Origin: Phaseolus vulgaris
Taxonomy: Eukaryota; Streptophyta; Magnoliopsida; Fabales; Fabaceae
Direction: 5' to 3'
Length of the DNA: 64,000 nt
NCBI RefSeq assembly: GCF_000499845.2
Contig: NC_023754.2
Coordinates: 16,248,359-16,312,358 of the forward strand
Part shown: piece by piece, positions 24,744 to 35,455 of the stretch
How the letters are laid out: the number at the start of each line of letters is the position of its first letter
Numbering within the stretch: the first letter of the stretch is position 1
Translations under genes and position numbers: made by a program
Notes under the pieces: model-generated
Databases searched by the model: none
Told to the model about the DNA's origin: nothing
What the model saw: the letters and a program-made list of their open reading frames with translations, nothing else

Positions 24744-24975
24744 TATTACGAAGTGGACTTTAAGCCTAACTCAACCCCATAAAACCGGCTCATAGGGTTG
24801 AGGTTTGCACCCACTTATATACAATGAAATGTCCTAACACACCCCCTCACGCCGAGACTGCCAACTCGTGCGTGGGACTATAGATTATGGGTGATCCGAT
24901 AGCGGTCCGATAGCGGGTGGCACGATAGGCCCAACAAACACTCGCTAGGATAGGCTTTAAATGGCTCTGATACCA
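24744..24975 (-). mobile_element. TRIM-like segment: PBS, short internal region, PPT, LTR-B
   Basis: Reading the minus strand from 24975: a primer-binding site TGGTATCAGAGCC, a short non-coding internal region of about 110 bp with GC-rich phrases (CCACCCGCTATCGG), a polypurine tract (GTGAGGGGGTG), then a 96-bp LTR (24839-24744) starting TGTTAGGACATTTC and ending GTAATA. This is the layout of the short non-coding TRIM elements common in legumes. The LTR resembles the copy at 61444-61559 in its last 75 bp. Its expected own 5' LTR is missing: upstream of the PBS stands the copia LTR (24976-25198). Confidence 0.65.
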
Positions 24976-25198
24976 TATATATAACCATAGCATTAGAACC
25001 GTACAGAACCGTACAAATTCTTTTTCTAACATAACATTTGTAATTAAGACTAATTATAGACCCATTAATAGTGATTATATTCCTATAATTAAGTCTAATT
25101 ATAGACTCATTAATAGTGATTATATTTCTGTAATTAAGTCTAATTAATAATTAAGTCTAATTAATAATTAAGTCTAATAATGATTTTGTCCGGTAATA
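24976..25198 (-). repeat. copia 3' LTR (LTR-A, left copy)
   Basis: This is homologous to 29685-29873. It runs on the minus strand from TATTACCGGAC, next to the polypurine tract CTTGAGGGGA (25199-25208), to ..TATATATA, next to a PBS-like TGGTATCAGAGCC. Both copies contain about two and a half units of a 46-bp internal repeat with TTAATAGTGATTATATTCC. The left copy is about 34 bp longer owing to small duplications (GTACAGAACC, and a 17-bp TAATTAATAATTAAGTC-type repeat), so the element is not very recent. Confidence 0.85.
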
Positions 25199-25203
25199 TC
25201 CCC

Positions 25204-26415
25204 TCAAGTTGGAGCATGTAAGTCTTGAATGTCCAACTTGACCAAGATGGCTCCAAACTTTTTAGCACCGAGAGCTTTGGTGAAAAGGTCAGCTAGTTGT
25301 GTATGTGTGGGCACATAGGATGGAAGAAGGCGCTTGTGAATGATTTCATCTCGAACAAGGTGGCAGTCAACTTCAATGTGTTTGGTGCGTTCGTGGAAGA
25401 CCGGGTTTTTAGCAATGTGAAGTGCTGCTTGACTATCACAATAAAGACGAATTGGGTCAGGATGAGGAACATGTAAAGAAACGAGAATGTCTTTAATCCA
25501 CTTTAATTCTCGGGTGGTCTTAGCCATTGATCGATATTCAGCCTCAGCAGAGGAGGCAGAAACCGTTTGTTGTTTCTGGGTTTTCCAAGAGATTGGGGAA
25601 GTGCCGAGTTGAATAAACCATCCGGTGAGAGATTTCCGTGTCAGTGGACAACTTGCCCAATCAGAATCACACCACCCAAAGAGTTGTAAGTTGTTCTCTC
25701 GAGGTAGGAGTATTCCTTGTCCAGGATGCCCCTTTAAATATCGAACAACACGAAGAGCAGCTTGCCAATGCTCGGAGCGTGGATTTTGCATAAATTGAGA
25801 TAAAGCTTGGACACTGTAGGCAAGGTCAGGTCGAGTGAAACACAGATAAATTAACCTCCCAACAAGTCTACGATAAGTAGCCGGGCCAGAAAGAAAAGAA
25901 CCAGTAGCGGAGCTCAATTTGTGATTTTCTTCACATGGTGTAGTGGCGGGCTTCGCACCCAACAATCCGACTTCAGTAATGATATCTAAGGCATATTTCC
26001 TCTGACAAAGGAAGATTCCGTTGGGGGAGCGAGCAACTTCAACCCCCAGGAAGTACTTGAGGCGGCCTAAATCTTTCATATGAAAGCATTGATTTAAGTA
26101 GCCTTTAAAACATTGGATGGCAGTACCATTATTCCCTGCAATCACAAGATCATCAACGTAGACTAGCACAACCAACTGTATGTCATTATTATTGAGAGTA
26201 AACAGGGAATGATCCTTCGGGGATTGTTGGAAGCCGTAACGAGTGAGAGAAGAAGATAGTTTAGCAAACCAACACCTGGGGGCCTGTCGGAGGCCATATA
26301 GAGACTTTTGAAGCTTGCACACTGCCCCTGGTTGAGATTCTTGGAAGCCAGGAGGGAGTTTCATATAAACCTCATCATCAAGATCACCATGGAGAAACGC
26401 ATTGTGAACGTCCAT
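25204..26415 (-). pseudogene. copia reverse transcriptase / RNase H (C-terminal part of polyprotein)
   Basis: The 403-codon frame begins at the copia phrase MDVHNAFLHGDL. It has the catalytic YVDD at residues about 86-89 and YGLRQAPRCWF before it. RNase H (about 245-380) has WCDSDWASC, SWKTQKQQTVSASSAEAEYR and CDSQAALHIAKNP, so the acidic residues expected for RNase H are visible. The usual C-terminal 'LADLFTKAL' motif is near the end. In a live element this copies the RNA genome into DNA and degrades the RNA template. It is separated from the upstream RT part only by a TGA at about 26425 where family members have Trp (..KD-W-ELHQMDVH). The frame is otherwise uninterrupted to the polypurine tract. 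Confidence 0.9.
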
Positions 26416-26427
26416 CTGATGAAGCTC

Positions 26428-27858
26428 TCAATCTTTTGCGGCTGCTACTGCTAGAGTTATGCGAATGGTTACCGTCTTTACGACAGGAGAAAACGTCTCG
26501 TTGTAATCCAAACCCTCCACTTGATGATTGCCAAGAATTACCAATCGAGCCTTGAATCTTTCAATTGTTCCATCCGAGTTGTATTTGATTTTGTAGATCC
26601 ATTTACACCCAAGTGCCTTCTTTCCAGGAGGGAGAGCGGTGAGTTTCCAGGTGTCATTGAGTTCGAGAGCATGAATCTCCTGTGCCATAACATCACGCCA
26701 CCGGGGTTCTCGGACCGCTTGAGAAAAGAACAGGGGTTCCTGCTCGGTGTGTAAAGAGGCAAGAAAACTTTGATGATGTTTAGAAAAGGAATCACAATTC
26801 ACAAAATCATGTATAGGATACGAAACACCTGAGGATTCTGTTGAAGGAGGTGACGGAACAGAGGGGTTTGACGGTATCGTGGTGGCTGCGACAAAATCGC
26901 GTAATCGTACGGAAGGCAGCTTCGCGCGATGCCCTCGCCCAAGGGGAACCGCGGCCGTCAGCGGTGGTGAAGAAACCGACGGCGCCATCTCCGTCGGACG
27001 CGGCGGTGGATCCGCGGGTAGCGTCGAGGCTTCTATACACGGATCAGAGTCGTTGATAGTGTGGTCGAAGTCATCTGTGAGGGTAGCATCCTCCTTGGCT
27101 GGGATGGGAGATGCAATGGGTTGGTTGACGATGCATTCATCTAGGTTTGAGGAGGCAACTTCATGAAGAAAATGTGAGTCCGTTCCAGTTTCTAAAGAGT
27201 TGGCAATAATTGGGTTTTGCAATGGTGGTGCAGTGTCCATCTTTTTGGCTTCAAAATATGGAAATTTATTTTCGAAAAAATGTACATCACGAGAGACAAA
27301 GAAAGTTTCTGTTTCCAAATCAAATAATTTCCATCCTTTTTGGCCATATGGATACCCGACAAACACACATTTTCGGCTACGACTATCAAATTTATCCCGC
27401 TGTCTATTTTGATTATGAGCATAACATAATGAATCAAATACTCGTAAGTGCGCGTAACTGGGTACACATCCATGGATCACTTCATAAGGGGTTTTTCCTT
27501 TTAGAATGGAGGATGGTGTGAGATTGATTAAGTAGCCTGCAGTCAAAACGCATTCCCCCCAAAATTTAATGGGAAGATTGCCTTGAAACCGTAATGACCG
27601 AGCAACATTCAGAATATGCCGATGCTTGCGTTCGACGCGTCCATTTTGTTGCGGGGTCCCGACACAGGAAGTTTGGTGAATGATACCTTGTTGAATGAAA
27701 TATTGTTTTAGACACATGAATTCGGTTCCATTGTCAGAGCGAACCATTTTAACACATTTGTTGTATTGCCTCTCAACGAGTGTGAAATTTTTTTTCAAAG
27801 TCACTAATACCTCTGTTTTTTCTTTTAACAAATAGATCCAAACTGCCCGTGTCCACAA
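26428..27858 (-). pseudogene. copia integrase core and N-terminal reverse transcriptase
   Basis: The 476-codon frame carries the second and third catalytic acidic residues of the integrase DDE triad (in RSDNGTEF and [12 protein letters not shown]). A '[12 protein letters not shown]' to 'FVGYP..KGWKLFD' C-terminal integrase region follows, then a Pro/Ser-rich linker (about 235-350), then the start of RT ([30 protein letters not shown]). It ends at the premature stop next to the RT/RNase H frame. The upstream break is a frameshift near 27850, where 'FLTIVDTGS' in one frame should continue to '[10 protein letters not shown]' in this one. Several + strand open frames here (26521-27521) are shadows. 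Confidence 0.88.
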
Positions 27859-28231
27859 TTGTCAAAAAATATGAAGCACCACAGGATGAAGGAGTTTTAT
27901 AAGGACCCCATAAGTCACAATGAATTAAATCAAAAATATTCAAAGCTTGATGCGCACTTAAGAAAAACTTATCTCTCGTTTGTTTCGATTTTTCACAAAC
28001 TTCACAAACTTTATTCAACTCATCACGAGTACATTTCCCACTTATATCAGGAAGCATTTGCACAATCTTAAATGACGGATGTCCTAATCTTTGGTGCCAA
28101 AGTGCTAGTTGATTTTCCATCTTGACATGACATGCTTGAGTCTTCCGTACCCCACGATACCAATAAAGCCCATCTTTCCGTTCACCTGCTCCAATCAGCG
28201 TCCTCGAAGTGCGGTCCGGTATAATACACAA
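27773..28231 (-). pseudogene. copia integrase N-terminal part
   Basis: The 152-codon frame contains the integrase zinc-binding HHCC region (WHQRLGHPS..., then CEVCEKSKQ) and the first catalytic Asp in CDLWGPYKTPS, then FLTIVD. Integrase inserts the DNA copy into the host genome. The frame starts just after a one-base frame break near 28240 and ends by frameshift near 27850, overlapping the next frame by 86 bp. The Met at the printed start is internal to the polyprotein and is not a translation start. Confidence 0.88.
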
Positions 28232-28245
28232 TTTATCAGTGAATG

Positions 28246-28878
28246 TTACAACACAATTTCTTCATCCGTCAATTGAGGTACTGAAAGTAAATTGCATTTT
28301 AATTTGGGGACATAAAGGACATTTTTCAATTCAAGTCCTTCTTCAAGAGTCACTGTTCCCTGTTCGCAAGCTAGAACACGTTCACCATCGGGTAACCCTA
28401 CGGGGCACCCTTGTATAGTTTCCTTTTCACTCAAATTTTCCAGTGACCCAGTCATATGGTTTGATGCCCCACTGTCAATAATCCACAAATCCCAAATGCT
28501 CTTACCAGTCATTTTCTCTGATTCATTTGATTTTTGTTTGCTGATCAAATCAACCAGTACCTTCCATTGTTCATTGGTCAGACCTGCCATCTCAAGTTTC
28601 TTGTCGTCATTGTTGGCTTGACTGCTGCTTCCACTAGCGTGTGCCACATTTGCACGTGTCGGGTTACCTTTGTTTCGCATCCCTTGGCGTCCCCTGTCGT
28701 TCCATTTGCCTTCACTTTTTGGTCTGTCACCCCACCATTCGGGATATCCGATCAATTGGAAGCATCCCTTCATGTCGTGACCATTTTTACCGCAATGACT
28801 GCATGTCATTAATTTTTCTACCATATCTCCACGCCCTTTTTCTTTGTAGTTGGCCTGCATCGCGAGACCCACGACCAA
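28246..28878 (-). pseudogene. copia nucleocapsid zinc knuckle and protease
   Basis: A CCHC zinc knuckle (C-x2-C-x4-H-x4-C, residues about 26-39: CSHCGKNGHDMKGC) binds the RNA genome. The aspartic protease motif WIIDSGASNHMTG is at about 132-144, and the frame continues to the 'NVLYVPKLKCNLLSVPQL' region that joins protease to integrase. The polyprotein breaks on both sides: a frameshift at about 28850-28878 separates it from gag, and a one-base shift near 28240 separates it from integrase. Confidence 0.9.
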
Positions 28879-29621
28879 CCCCTTTCTTCCGTTGATTTGG
28901 CCATCATTCTCACTCTTTCTTCTTGTACCAACATAGCATATACGCGGTTCAGAGACGGCAATGAGTCTGAGGCCAGAATGTTTGATCTTACTGTCCCGTA
29001 GCTTGCGTCATCCAACCCCATAAGGAGTTGATGAACCTTGTCTTCCTCCCTTCGTTTTTCCAACTGAGCACCAATCCCACACTTGCATCCACCACACGTA
29101 CAAGATGGAATTTTGTCACTGTTAGCAAGCTCATCCCAAAGGACCTTCAATTTTCCAAAGTAAGTTGCCACCACCATTCCCTCCTGCTTGCATCTTGACA
29201 AGTCCGACCTTAGTTGTTGAATTCTAGGTCCATTCACGACCGAGAATCTTTCTTTAATGTCTTCCCACAAGTTATGTGCAGTCTCAGCATATGCTACTGT
29301 GGATCGTAAGCTTGGTTCAATGGTGTTTAGAATCCAAGAGACAATCATGGACTGCACGGTCCACCAATCTTCAAGGTCGGGTGCCTCGTCCTCTGGTTGG
29401 ATATGTGTTCCATCAATGGAGCCCCATTTTCTCCGGGCACGAAGCGAGATCTTTACTGCTCTTGCCCATTCGTCGTAATTTTCTCCGCGCAATTGGACTT
29501 GTGTGATTATGTTTCCGGGATTGTCACTCGCGTTGAGATCATATGGCGAGTAGGTCTTCTTAGCACCTCCTCCTTCGTGCTCTGCTTTGTTGGCATTATT
29601 CTTTTCTGGTGCATCTGCCAT
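28818..29621 (-). pseudogene. copia gag (capsid) with authentic start
   Basis: The ATG at 29621 begins the gag reading frame 52 bp after the PBS. The product is the UBN2-type copia gag: DNPGNIITQVQLRGENYDEW, VQSMIVSWILNTIEPSLRS, DIKERFSVVNGPRIQQLRSD, then a Cys-rich insert (SCTCGGCKCG) and VHQLLMGLDDASYGTVRSNI, a phrase typical of plant copia gags. Gag forms the virus-like particle in which reverse transcription takes place. The frame leaves the correct reading near 28860 by a one-base shift and reads about 20 unrelated residues to a stop. Confidence 0.9.
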
Positions 29622-29672
29622 GGTTGTGCACCGTTGCCTTTGCTTTGTGTTTGTCGGGTATCAGAGTTTTGT

Positions 29673-29684
29673 GCTCTGATACCA
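29673..29684 (-). promoter_or_regulatory. primer-binding site (initiator Met-tRNA)
   Basis: The minus strand reads TGGTATCAGAGC directly after LTR-A, complementary to the 3' end of plant initiator methionine tRNA. It primes minus-strand DNA synthesis and fixes both the element strand and the inner LTR boundary. Confidence 0.9.
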
Positions 29685-29873
29685 TATATATCACCATAGC
29701 ATTAGAACCGTACAGATTCTTTTTCTAACATAACATCTGTAATTAAGACTAATTATAGACCCATTAATAGTGATTATATTCCTATAATTAAGTCTAATTA
29801 TAGACTCATTAATAGTGATTATATTCTTGTAATTAAGTCTAATTAAGTCTAATAATGATTTTGTCCGGTAATA
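29685..29873 (-). repeat. copia 5' LTR (LTR-A, right copy), 189 bp
   Basis: This is the homologue of 24976-25198. Its outer end (minus strand TATTACCGG..) abuts the CATAG duplication at 29874-29878, and its inner end abuts the PBS. It carries the same internal 46-bp repeat. Confidence 0.88.
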
Positions 29874-29879
29874 CATAGT

Positions 29880-30191
29880 TTAGGATTTATCTTTTATTGA
29901 TTTGTTTAAGTTTCTTTTTGCTTCTTTTAAAATAATAATAAAAAATAAGCTTTCTTGGATCGTTTAATGGTTTGTGAATTATGGTTTCTTGATCTTTGTT
30001 GTTTGGATTTCATTAAAAATTGAGAAATAAGTTGGTTATCAGACTTTTGGGTTGACTATTTTGTGATATGATAGTCCCGAGTGAGTTTTTGAGTCTTGAT
30101 TGGTAGATTGTTTAATGCTCTTTTTAGTGCGTTTTCACTCATGTTTGTTTATAATATAGAACTTAGCTTGCTTTTTTGTTGTGCAATTGTG
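29880..30191. other. gypsy 3'-region-like flank of the composite insertion
   Basis: The T-rich text with 'cttttattgatttgtttaag', 'tcccgagtgag' and 'tttcactcatgtttgttt' is of the sort found in 3' non-coding parts or LTRs of Athila/Calypso-type gypsy elements. It continues after the hAT element at 31016. This is recall-based, and there is no coding sequence to confirm it. Confidence 0.3.
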
Positions 30192-30199
30192 ATTTACAT

Positions 30200-31007
30200 T
30201 AGGGATGACAATGCGAGGTAGGCCATGCAGGTCGACCCGTAGCCCGTTACCAAAAAACATAGGGCATACTCACTAATCTAGCTCGCTGACCTGCTTAGAC
30301 CCACCTTGCATAATCCGCAACTCGCGCGGGTCAACATTGGGATAGGGCAGGTTGACCCACATAAATAAAAAAAATAACTTTTTTTTTTTTTGCAAAAAAA
30401 AAAATCATACCCCACTCACTCATTATTGCAGTGTGCCCTTTATTTTATTTTAAAAAATTGAATGTTTTATTTTAATCATCTAAAAGAGTTAATATTTAGA
30501 GTGACAATGGATTTAGTTTTAAGTAAAGTCTTATATTAAAATTTGTTATAAAAAATAATATAGAAAAGATTTCATTAAGATAGTTAAAAAATTAGTCATC
30601 TTCATTAAAATATTTTGTAGCGAAACTTTGATAAGATACTCTTATATGTTTACATACATATATAGGAAAAAATAGATGCAAAACAAAACTTTAACTATTT
30701 TTTAATCAAGCCTTCTAACAACCCTCATACTTGAATTCATTTTTTTTTATCTTAACTGAATGAATTGAATGAGGGATAAAATTTTAACTTTTTAACCGTA
30801 GGAATAAGTTTTCTTACAATTAATGAAATTTTAATTTTTGATTTTTTTTTTCTTATGCAGACTGACCCGCAGGTTACCTCTTATGCGGGGCGAAGCAGTA
30901 AAATGAGTATGCATTCCTTGTGCGAGGCAGACCAACCCAATCCGTATTTTGTGGGCCAAACACAGATGGACCTATATGGGACGGACCATCTCGTATTGTC
31001 ATCTCTA
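30200..31007. mobile_element. non-autonomous hAT-type element, 808 bp
   Basis: Terminal inverted repeats TAGGGATGACAATGCGAG (left) and TAGAGATGACAATACGAG (right, reverse complement) differ at two positions. They are flanked by a perfect 8-bp duplication ATTTACAT (30192-30199 and 31008-31015). The 8-bp duplication and TAG.G start define the hAT superfamily. The subterminal regions are GC-rich with 'GACCTGC..GACCC' and 'GACCCGCAGG' motifs in opposing orientation, while the core is AT-rich and encodes no transposase. It relies on an enzyme from elsewhere. Confidence 0.88.
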
Positions 31008-31015
31008 ATTTACAT

Positions 31016-32686
31016 GCATAAACAAATATGGTAATATTTTGTTTAATTTAAGTCAATAGTCATATATATTAGACTACCCTTCATGATAATTCAATTGTTA
31101 GTTTCGAACCTATAACATTTTTTTTATCTTTAACCCTCATTATAATTCTAAAGAAAAAAAACATGTGTCCATATCTTAAAAAATAAAGGAGCTTTTAAAA
31201 TTATTTTAAAAATAAATTATTGAATAATGTTTTTTTAATGGTTTAAAAAATATATTAAGTTGACATCCTCTCAGGAAAGATATATATTGCAATATGTTCT
31301 TATAAATTTTAAAACAACAAAAAATTTCTGTATATTATAAAAAAAAACTCTCCAAAAAAGATATTATTTATATAATATGCTTTATAGGAGTAATTAAATA
31401 ATTAACATTTTTATATTTAGTTCATTTCTTTAAATTTTGGAGATAATTTGTTTTTACTTAAATATAAGGTTAATGATGGTGCATCTTTTAAGAAAAATAA
31501 ATAAATCATGAATTAAAACTGTGGAAAATGTTAAATATAACTTTTGTTAAAGTTAATTTTTTCTTGTAATACATGATATGTAGTGAAGTTCATTGGAACA
31601 TACACTTGGTTTTTTTCATATTCATTTTACATGCACTATTCGTACAAACTATGTTTAGAATTAACTGCAAATAGGTAACATTTAGGTACAAACTATGTCA
31701 CTAATGCAAATCACACATATAGGTAACATTTTGAGGCTGAAATCGTTTCTTACTTTTCTTGGTGCCTAAATAGCAAACATTTATTGCAAACATAAGCAAC
31801 ACTCACTCAGGTGCCATGCGTCAGAAGAACAATGATGGAATATTTTGGCAAATTTATTTGTGGTAAATGCTTGAATTGAAGGTTCTAGTTTCACTAATTT
31901 GATTCTTTGATGAATGAAAAAAAAAAAAAAAGAATTAAGCAAGTGATTTAGCATGTCCCCACAATTAAGCAGTGGGTCATTGCAAGATGGCATGGTTTAA
32001 CTAACTAGTTATTGAAACTCCAAATACAGCCACTTGCTTAACTATCACTACTTGTATCATTGTCTAGCCTACAACTGCTGTGCATTTTTTATTTTATTTT
32101 CAGTTATAAACTATGGTTGAGCTTCTATTGGAGGCTTCTATAGGTTTCCAAGTACATAATGGTTGAAAAGGATTTATGATATTATAGCCAAATCAGGGAT
32201 TAGACTATGATGTTACTCATAACTAAGAAACATAATACAGTTATGATTCCCATCAATTTCTCTCAAATTACACAAATTGTTTTCTTTTTCTAATATATAC
32301 TACTTGTTTTACTGATATTAACATCTGTCTTTTTAAATAAAAAAATGTGATTGAAAGAGGAAATTCTATCAAAAATAATCAGTTATATTTTTATTATAAA
32401 AAATAATTATATGTAAATTAATATATATTTTTGTATTAATATTATTTACATCTTTATTTTAAATTATTTTTTTATATTATTAATTGTTGGCATGCATGTT
32501 GTCATAGCCTAATTAGTTTAATACTAAGCAATCAAACTACTCTTTGGTAAAAGATACGATAGGTTCCCACTTAAACAATAAGATTGGAAATTTAATTGCT
32601 GAAAAAGTATTATTCTTCTCATGGCTTGTGTATTTGGTGAAAGAAAACATAAAAGGAGTTGAGCACAAATTAATAGTTGAAATTAC
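31016..32686. other. AT-rich intergenic stretch
   Basis: No gene is recognisable. The 70-codon frame at 31781-31993 has no family resemblance and includes a poly-Phe run from a poly(A) tract. Confidence 0.45.
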
Positions 32687-33107
32687 ACTAATATTTTTTA
32701 TTAAATAATAATTAATTTTAGAGATTAAAAATAATTATTTACTATATTGATTAATTTAAATATTATTTTATAAACAAATAATTTTTATTATTAATAAAAA
32801 TTTAAAAACTACAAATTTATATGTAACATTAGTTATCAAGATTTTAATTACTTACTACTTTATATTCTAAATTAATTTATATTCTAAATTAATTTTTATA
32901 GTGGTAAAATAGTTAATACTTAAAATCTTGGTAATTAATGTTAAATACCAATTTAGAAACTACTTGATAAAATTTTATTAATAATTTAAATTACTTTAGA
33001 TACTAATAGTTTTTTTAATTTATAAATAGTATCTAACTTACTCAATATAATAATTAATTATGTTTTGTCTCTACAATTAGTTGCTATTTAATAATTATTT
33101 TATAGTG
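32687..33107. mobile_element. foldback MITE, copy 1 (421 bp)
   Basis: It starts CACTAATATTTTTTATTAAA and ends ..ATTATTTTATAGTG. The reverse complement of the right half follows the left half through most of the element, including mirrored phrases near 'TAATTAATTTTAGAGA', 'TAATTTAAAT' and 'GTTATCAAGATTTTAA'. It is A/T-rich and has no coding sequence. It is related in order to the copies at 48088-48330 and 54236-56705. A target duplication is not clear (left flank TTGAAATTA, right flank TGAGTTATT). Confidence 0.65.
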
Positions 33108-33129
33108 TGAGTTATTCTAATCAGTATTT

Positions 33130-33480
33130 TTAGTAATCTTTTATCTTTATCTTTAAGATCTAATGGTTTTTATCATTTTCTCTGTTTTTCTTTTTGTACC
33201 GATGGAGATCATACGACCTATTTGAAGTCCAGCAACAGATCAAGACCGATCGAGATCATCACACCCCAAGTAGAGGATTGTCAATTAATTAAAGGTTAAA
33301 CATTAAATAATATACTCTTAATTTCATATTAAATCTTTAATGAGACCCAATAACAAAGGGTCCACAATAATTATATAAATAAGCACAAATCCCAAAGGAT
33401 CACGTACGTTATCATCTAGTACTAAACACACTGAATACCAAGTGTCGAAGTCTGACTTGAGTATTGGAGTACCTTTTGCA
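33130..33480 (+). repeat. Ty3/gypsy LTR, 3' portion
   Basis: It ends GACTTGAGTATTGGAGTACC then TTTTGCA, like the copy at 11285-11528. It has a TATATAAATAAG box about 110 bp before its end and precedes a gag remnant, so this is the 5' LTR of a broken + strand element. The LTR's own 5' end cannot be located. Confidence 0.6.
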
Positions 33481-33639
33481 GGTATCATCCGAACCCAGAT
33501 TTCACGGAGACGAGGAGTGAAAGAGTGGGAGAAGCAGGAGTTCATTCGAGAGGAAGGGAGAGCAGGTCGACCGACCGAGAAGGAAGAAAATAGTTCTCTT
33601 GGTTCCAACCCCGTTCAAGAACAATTGGAGCGCAGCTTC

Positions 33640-34430
33640 CACCTACGTGGAAAGGGCTGAACATAGATCGTTATGACGGGACGACTGACCCCGGTGAGCA
33701 CATGGACGTGTACACCACATACATGAGTTTATACACCTCGGACAATGCAGTCCTGTGCCGGGTGTTCCCCACCTCACTGAGGGAGGGGCCTTGAGCTAGT
33801 TTACAGGCTTCCTCCAAACTCCATTAACTACTTCGAGACCTTGGTGTCCAAGTTCGGGACCCAATTTGCCACTAGCCGACTGCACCACCTAACTTCTATC
33901 GCCCTGGTCAACATTCACTAGGAGAAGGGAGAATCTCTTAGGTTGTTCATGGAAAGGTTTAGTAAGATGACCCTGAACATTCGGAATCTAAGTTCAGATG
34001 TGGCCATGCATCACATGGTCACGACCCAACGACCAGGGTCATTTTATGGTAGTTTGTGCAAGAAGCCAGCTGCAAAATTTGACGAGCTTAAGCAGAGGAG
34101 AGGGGGAAAGATAAGGAGAAGGAACGATCAAACCGACTTGTTATTGGTCGAGGAGATAGACATAAAGAGAACCGAGGACCCCGACTTACAAGGTACCCCC
34201 TTTGAATGTTGATAGGGGAAAGATTCTGGAAGAGGCCTTGAGTGTCAACCTCATCTAGACATCAAGAAGGGCAATGAGCCTTGAGAATGTCGACTAGTTG
34301 CACGAGTGTCGATACCATCAGAACAGTAGGCACACCACTGAGGAATGTTAGGCGGTGAAAGATAAGATTGAGGAGCTTATCCAAGCTGGACATCTCTGTG
34401 AATACGTGCAAGGCATAAGTTGGAGTTTAA
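33640..34430 (+). pseudogene. Ty3/gypsy gag remnant (Ogre/Tat-like)
   Basis: Following different frames one reads the retrotransposon gag domain of Tat/Ogre-type elements: DRYDGTTDPGEHMDVY, TSDNAVLCRVFPTSL, then (frame-shifted) FGTQFATSRLHHLTSIALV, LFMERFSKMTLNIRNL and 'LCKKPAAKFDELKQR'. Further on comes a 'CxYHQNSRHTTEEC..VKDKIEELIQAGHL' segment next to the zinc-binding region. At least three frame changes and several stops are present. Protease and pol are not found. The segment stops where a partial L1 LTR begins (34625), so it was truncated by another insertion or deletion. Confidence 0.8.
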
Positions 34431-34624
34431 AGTGATCTCCTCCGAGGAAGGAAGAGACAACTGGGCGAAGGGATTACCACTCTTGACGGACAGATGAAGA
34501 CGATCGTCGACCGAAGCGTCGACCGAGGCAAGAGGAACCTCCAAGGCGGGAAGGAGGTGGAGGAAGAGAGGTAAATTAAAATATTAGGTGATGAGATGTT
34601 GGGAGGAAGTTCTTGCACAATAGA

Positions 34625-35450
34625 ACATTTATATCCCTCCTCATGGGAAATTTAATATTTACACATCTTAAAACAAAATAAAACACTTAATCAACTTAGA
34701 GTGGAGCTCTATCACCTGCAAAATCATCTACTCACGTGTAACACAAGATCATCACATATTTTAAAACAAAGAAAAAACAAATAACAAGGTAAGCTAATAT
34801 TTTTTTTTTAACTTTCAATGAAACGTTAATTTAAAAAAAAATCATTTAGTCAACATTATACATCCTCTATTTTTAACGTACTACATAGTCGAGTGTTTAT
34901 AATTATCTCAAGTTCCACATCACTCATGCTAGAAATCCACTAACAACAATAATTAGACACTTGACTCTACTTCCAAAAGATCGGTGTATTGAAATTAGCA
35001 CCCAAAGACATGCACATATCATATTACCATGTTCTCATCACAACATAATCTCTCCTTCAGGAAATTCATCCTCATATAACACGGGTAAATTCATATGATC
35101 TGCTATGATAAACTCTTTTAAACTTCAGACACAGTCATATGAACCTCCTTCGACTCTCACACCTAATACTCTTCATCTATATGATTCCAAGATACCAATA
35201 GAGTTAGGATCGTCCCTTTCACCGAGTACTCACAAATCAAGACATCGTACTAACAATCTCAACACAATATTTTTGTTGCTGAAAATACTATGTTTTGATC
35301 ACACTTTCACATAAATCATATTTCAAATCACACACAAGTCCATCATTCAATCACATCAAAATTTAGAATTTTAAACAATCTACAAATACCAAGAAAATCA
35401 CATAAACACATAACTATTTTTTTTTCAATTATATATATATATATAATAGG
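34625..35450 (-). mobile_element. partial L1 LTR (third copy)
   Basis: The order of blocks 'ATATCCCTCCTCATGGG', 'GAGCTCTATCACCTGC', 'CACGTGTAACACAAGATC', 'TTGACTCTACTTCC' and 'ATATGAACCTCCTTCGACTC' matches 3183-4000 and the reverse complement of 50700-51480. The promoter-side half of the LTR is missing. Orientation is opposite to the neighbouring gypsy gag, so the two are not one element. Confidence 0.6.
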
Positions 35451-35455
35451 GTTAT

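Larger units (their letters stand above)
24744..29873 (-). mobile_element. composite Ty1/copia plus TRIM-like insertion
   Basis: Minus-strand order: LTR-A, PBS, gag, protease, integrase, RT, RNase H, PPT, LTR-A, PBS, TRIM internal region, PPT, LTR-B. CATAG flanks the entire unit. The copia portion is nearly full length (about 4.9 kb) but inactive: three frame breaks and one in-frame stop interrupt the polyprotein. Domain order INT before RT defines the Ty1/copia superfamily, and short LTRs with the gag type suggest an Ale/Retrofit-like lineage (tentative). Both LTR-A ends are TA...TA rather than TG...CA. The insertion site (GTGTGGGGGGAG at 24724-24735, with a T-rich stretch after 29878) resembles the 3' non-coding part of an Athila/Calypso-type gypsy element, a weak inference. 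Confidence 0.75.

Noticed and set aside
26521..27521. Plus-strand frames of 70-103 codons inside the copia polyprotein
   Set aside because: They are antisense shadows of integrase and RT, with no family resemblance.
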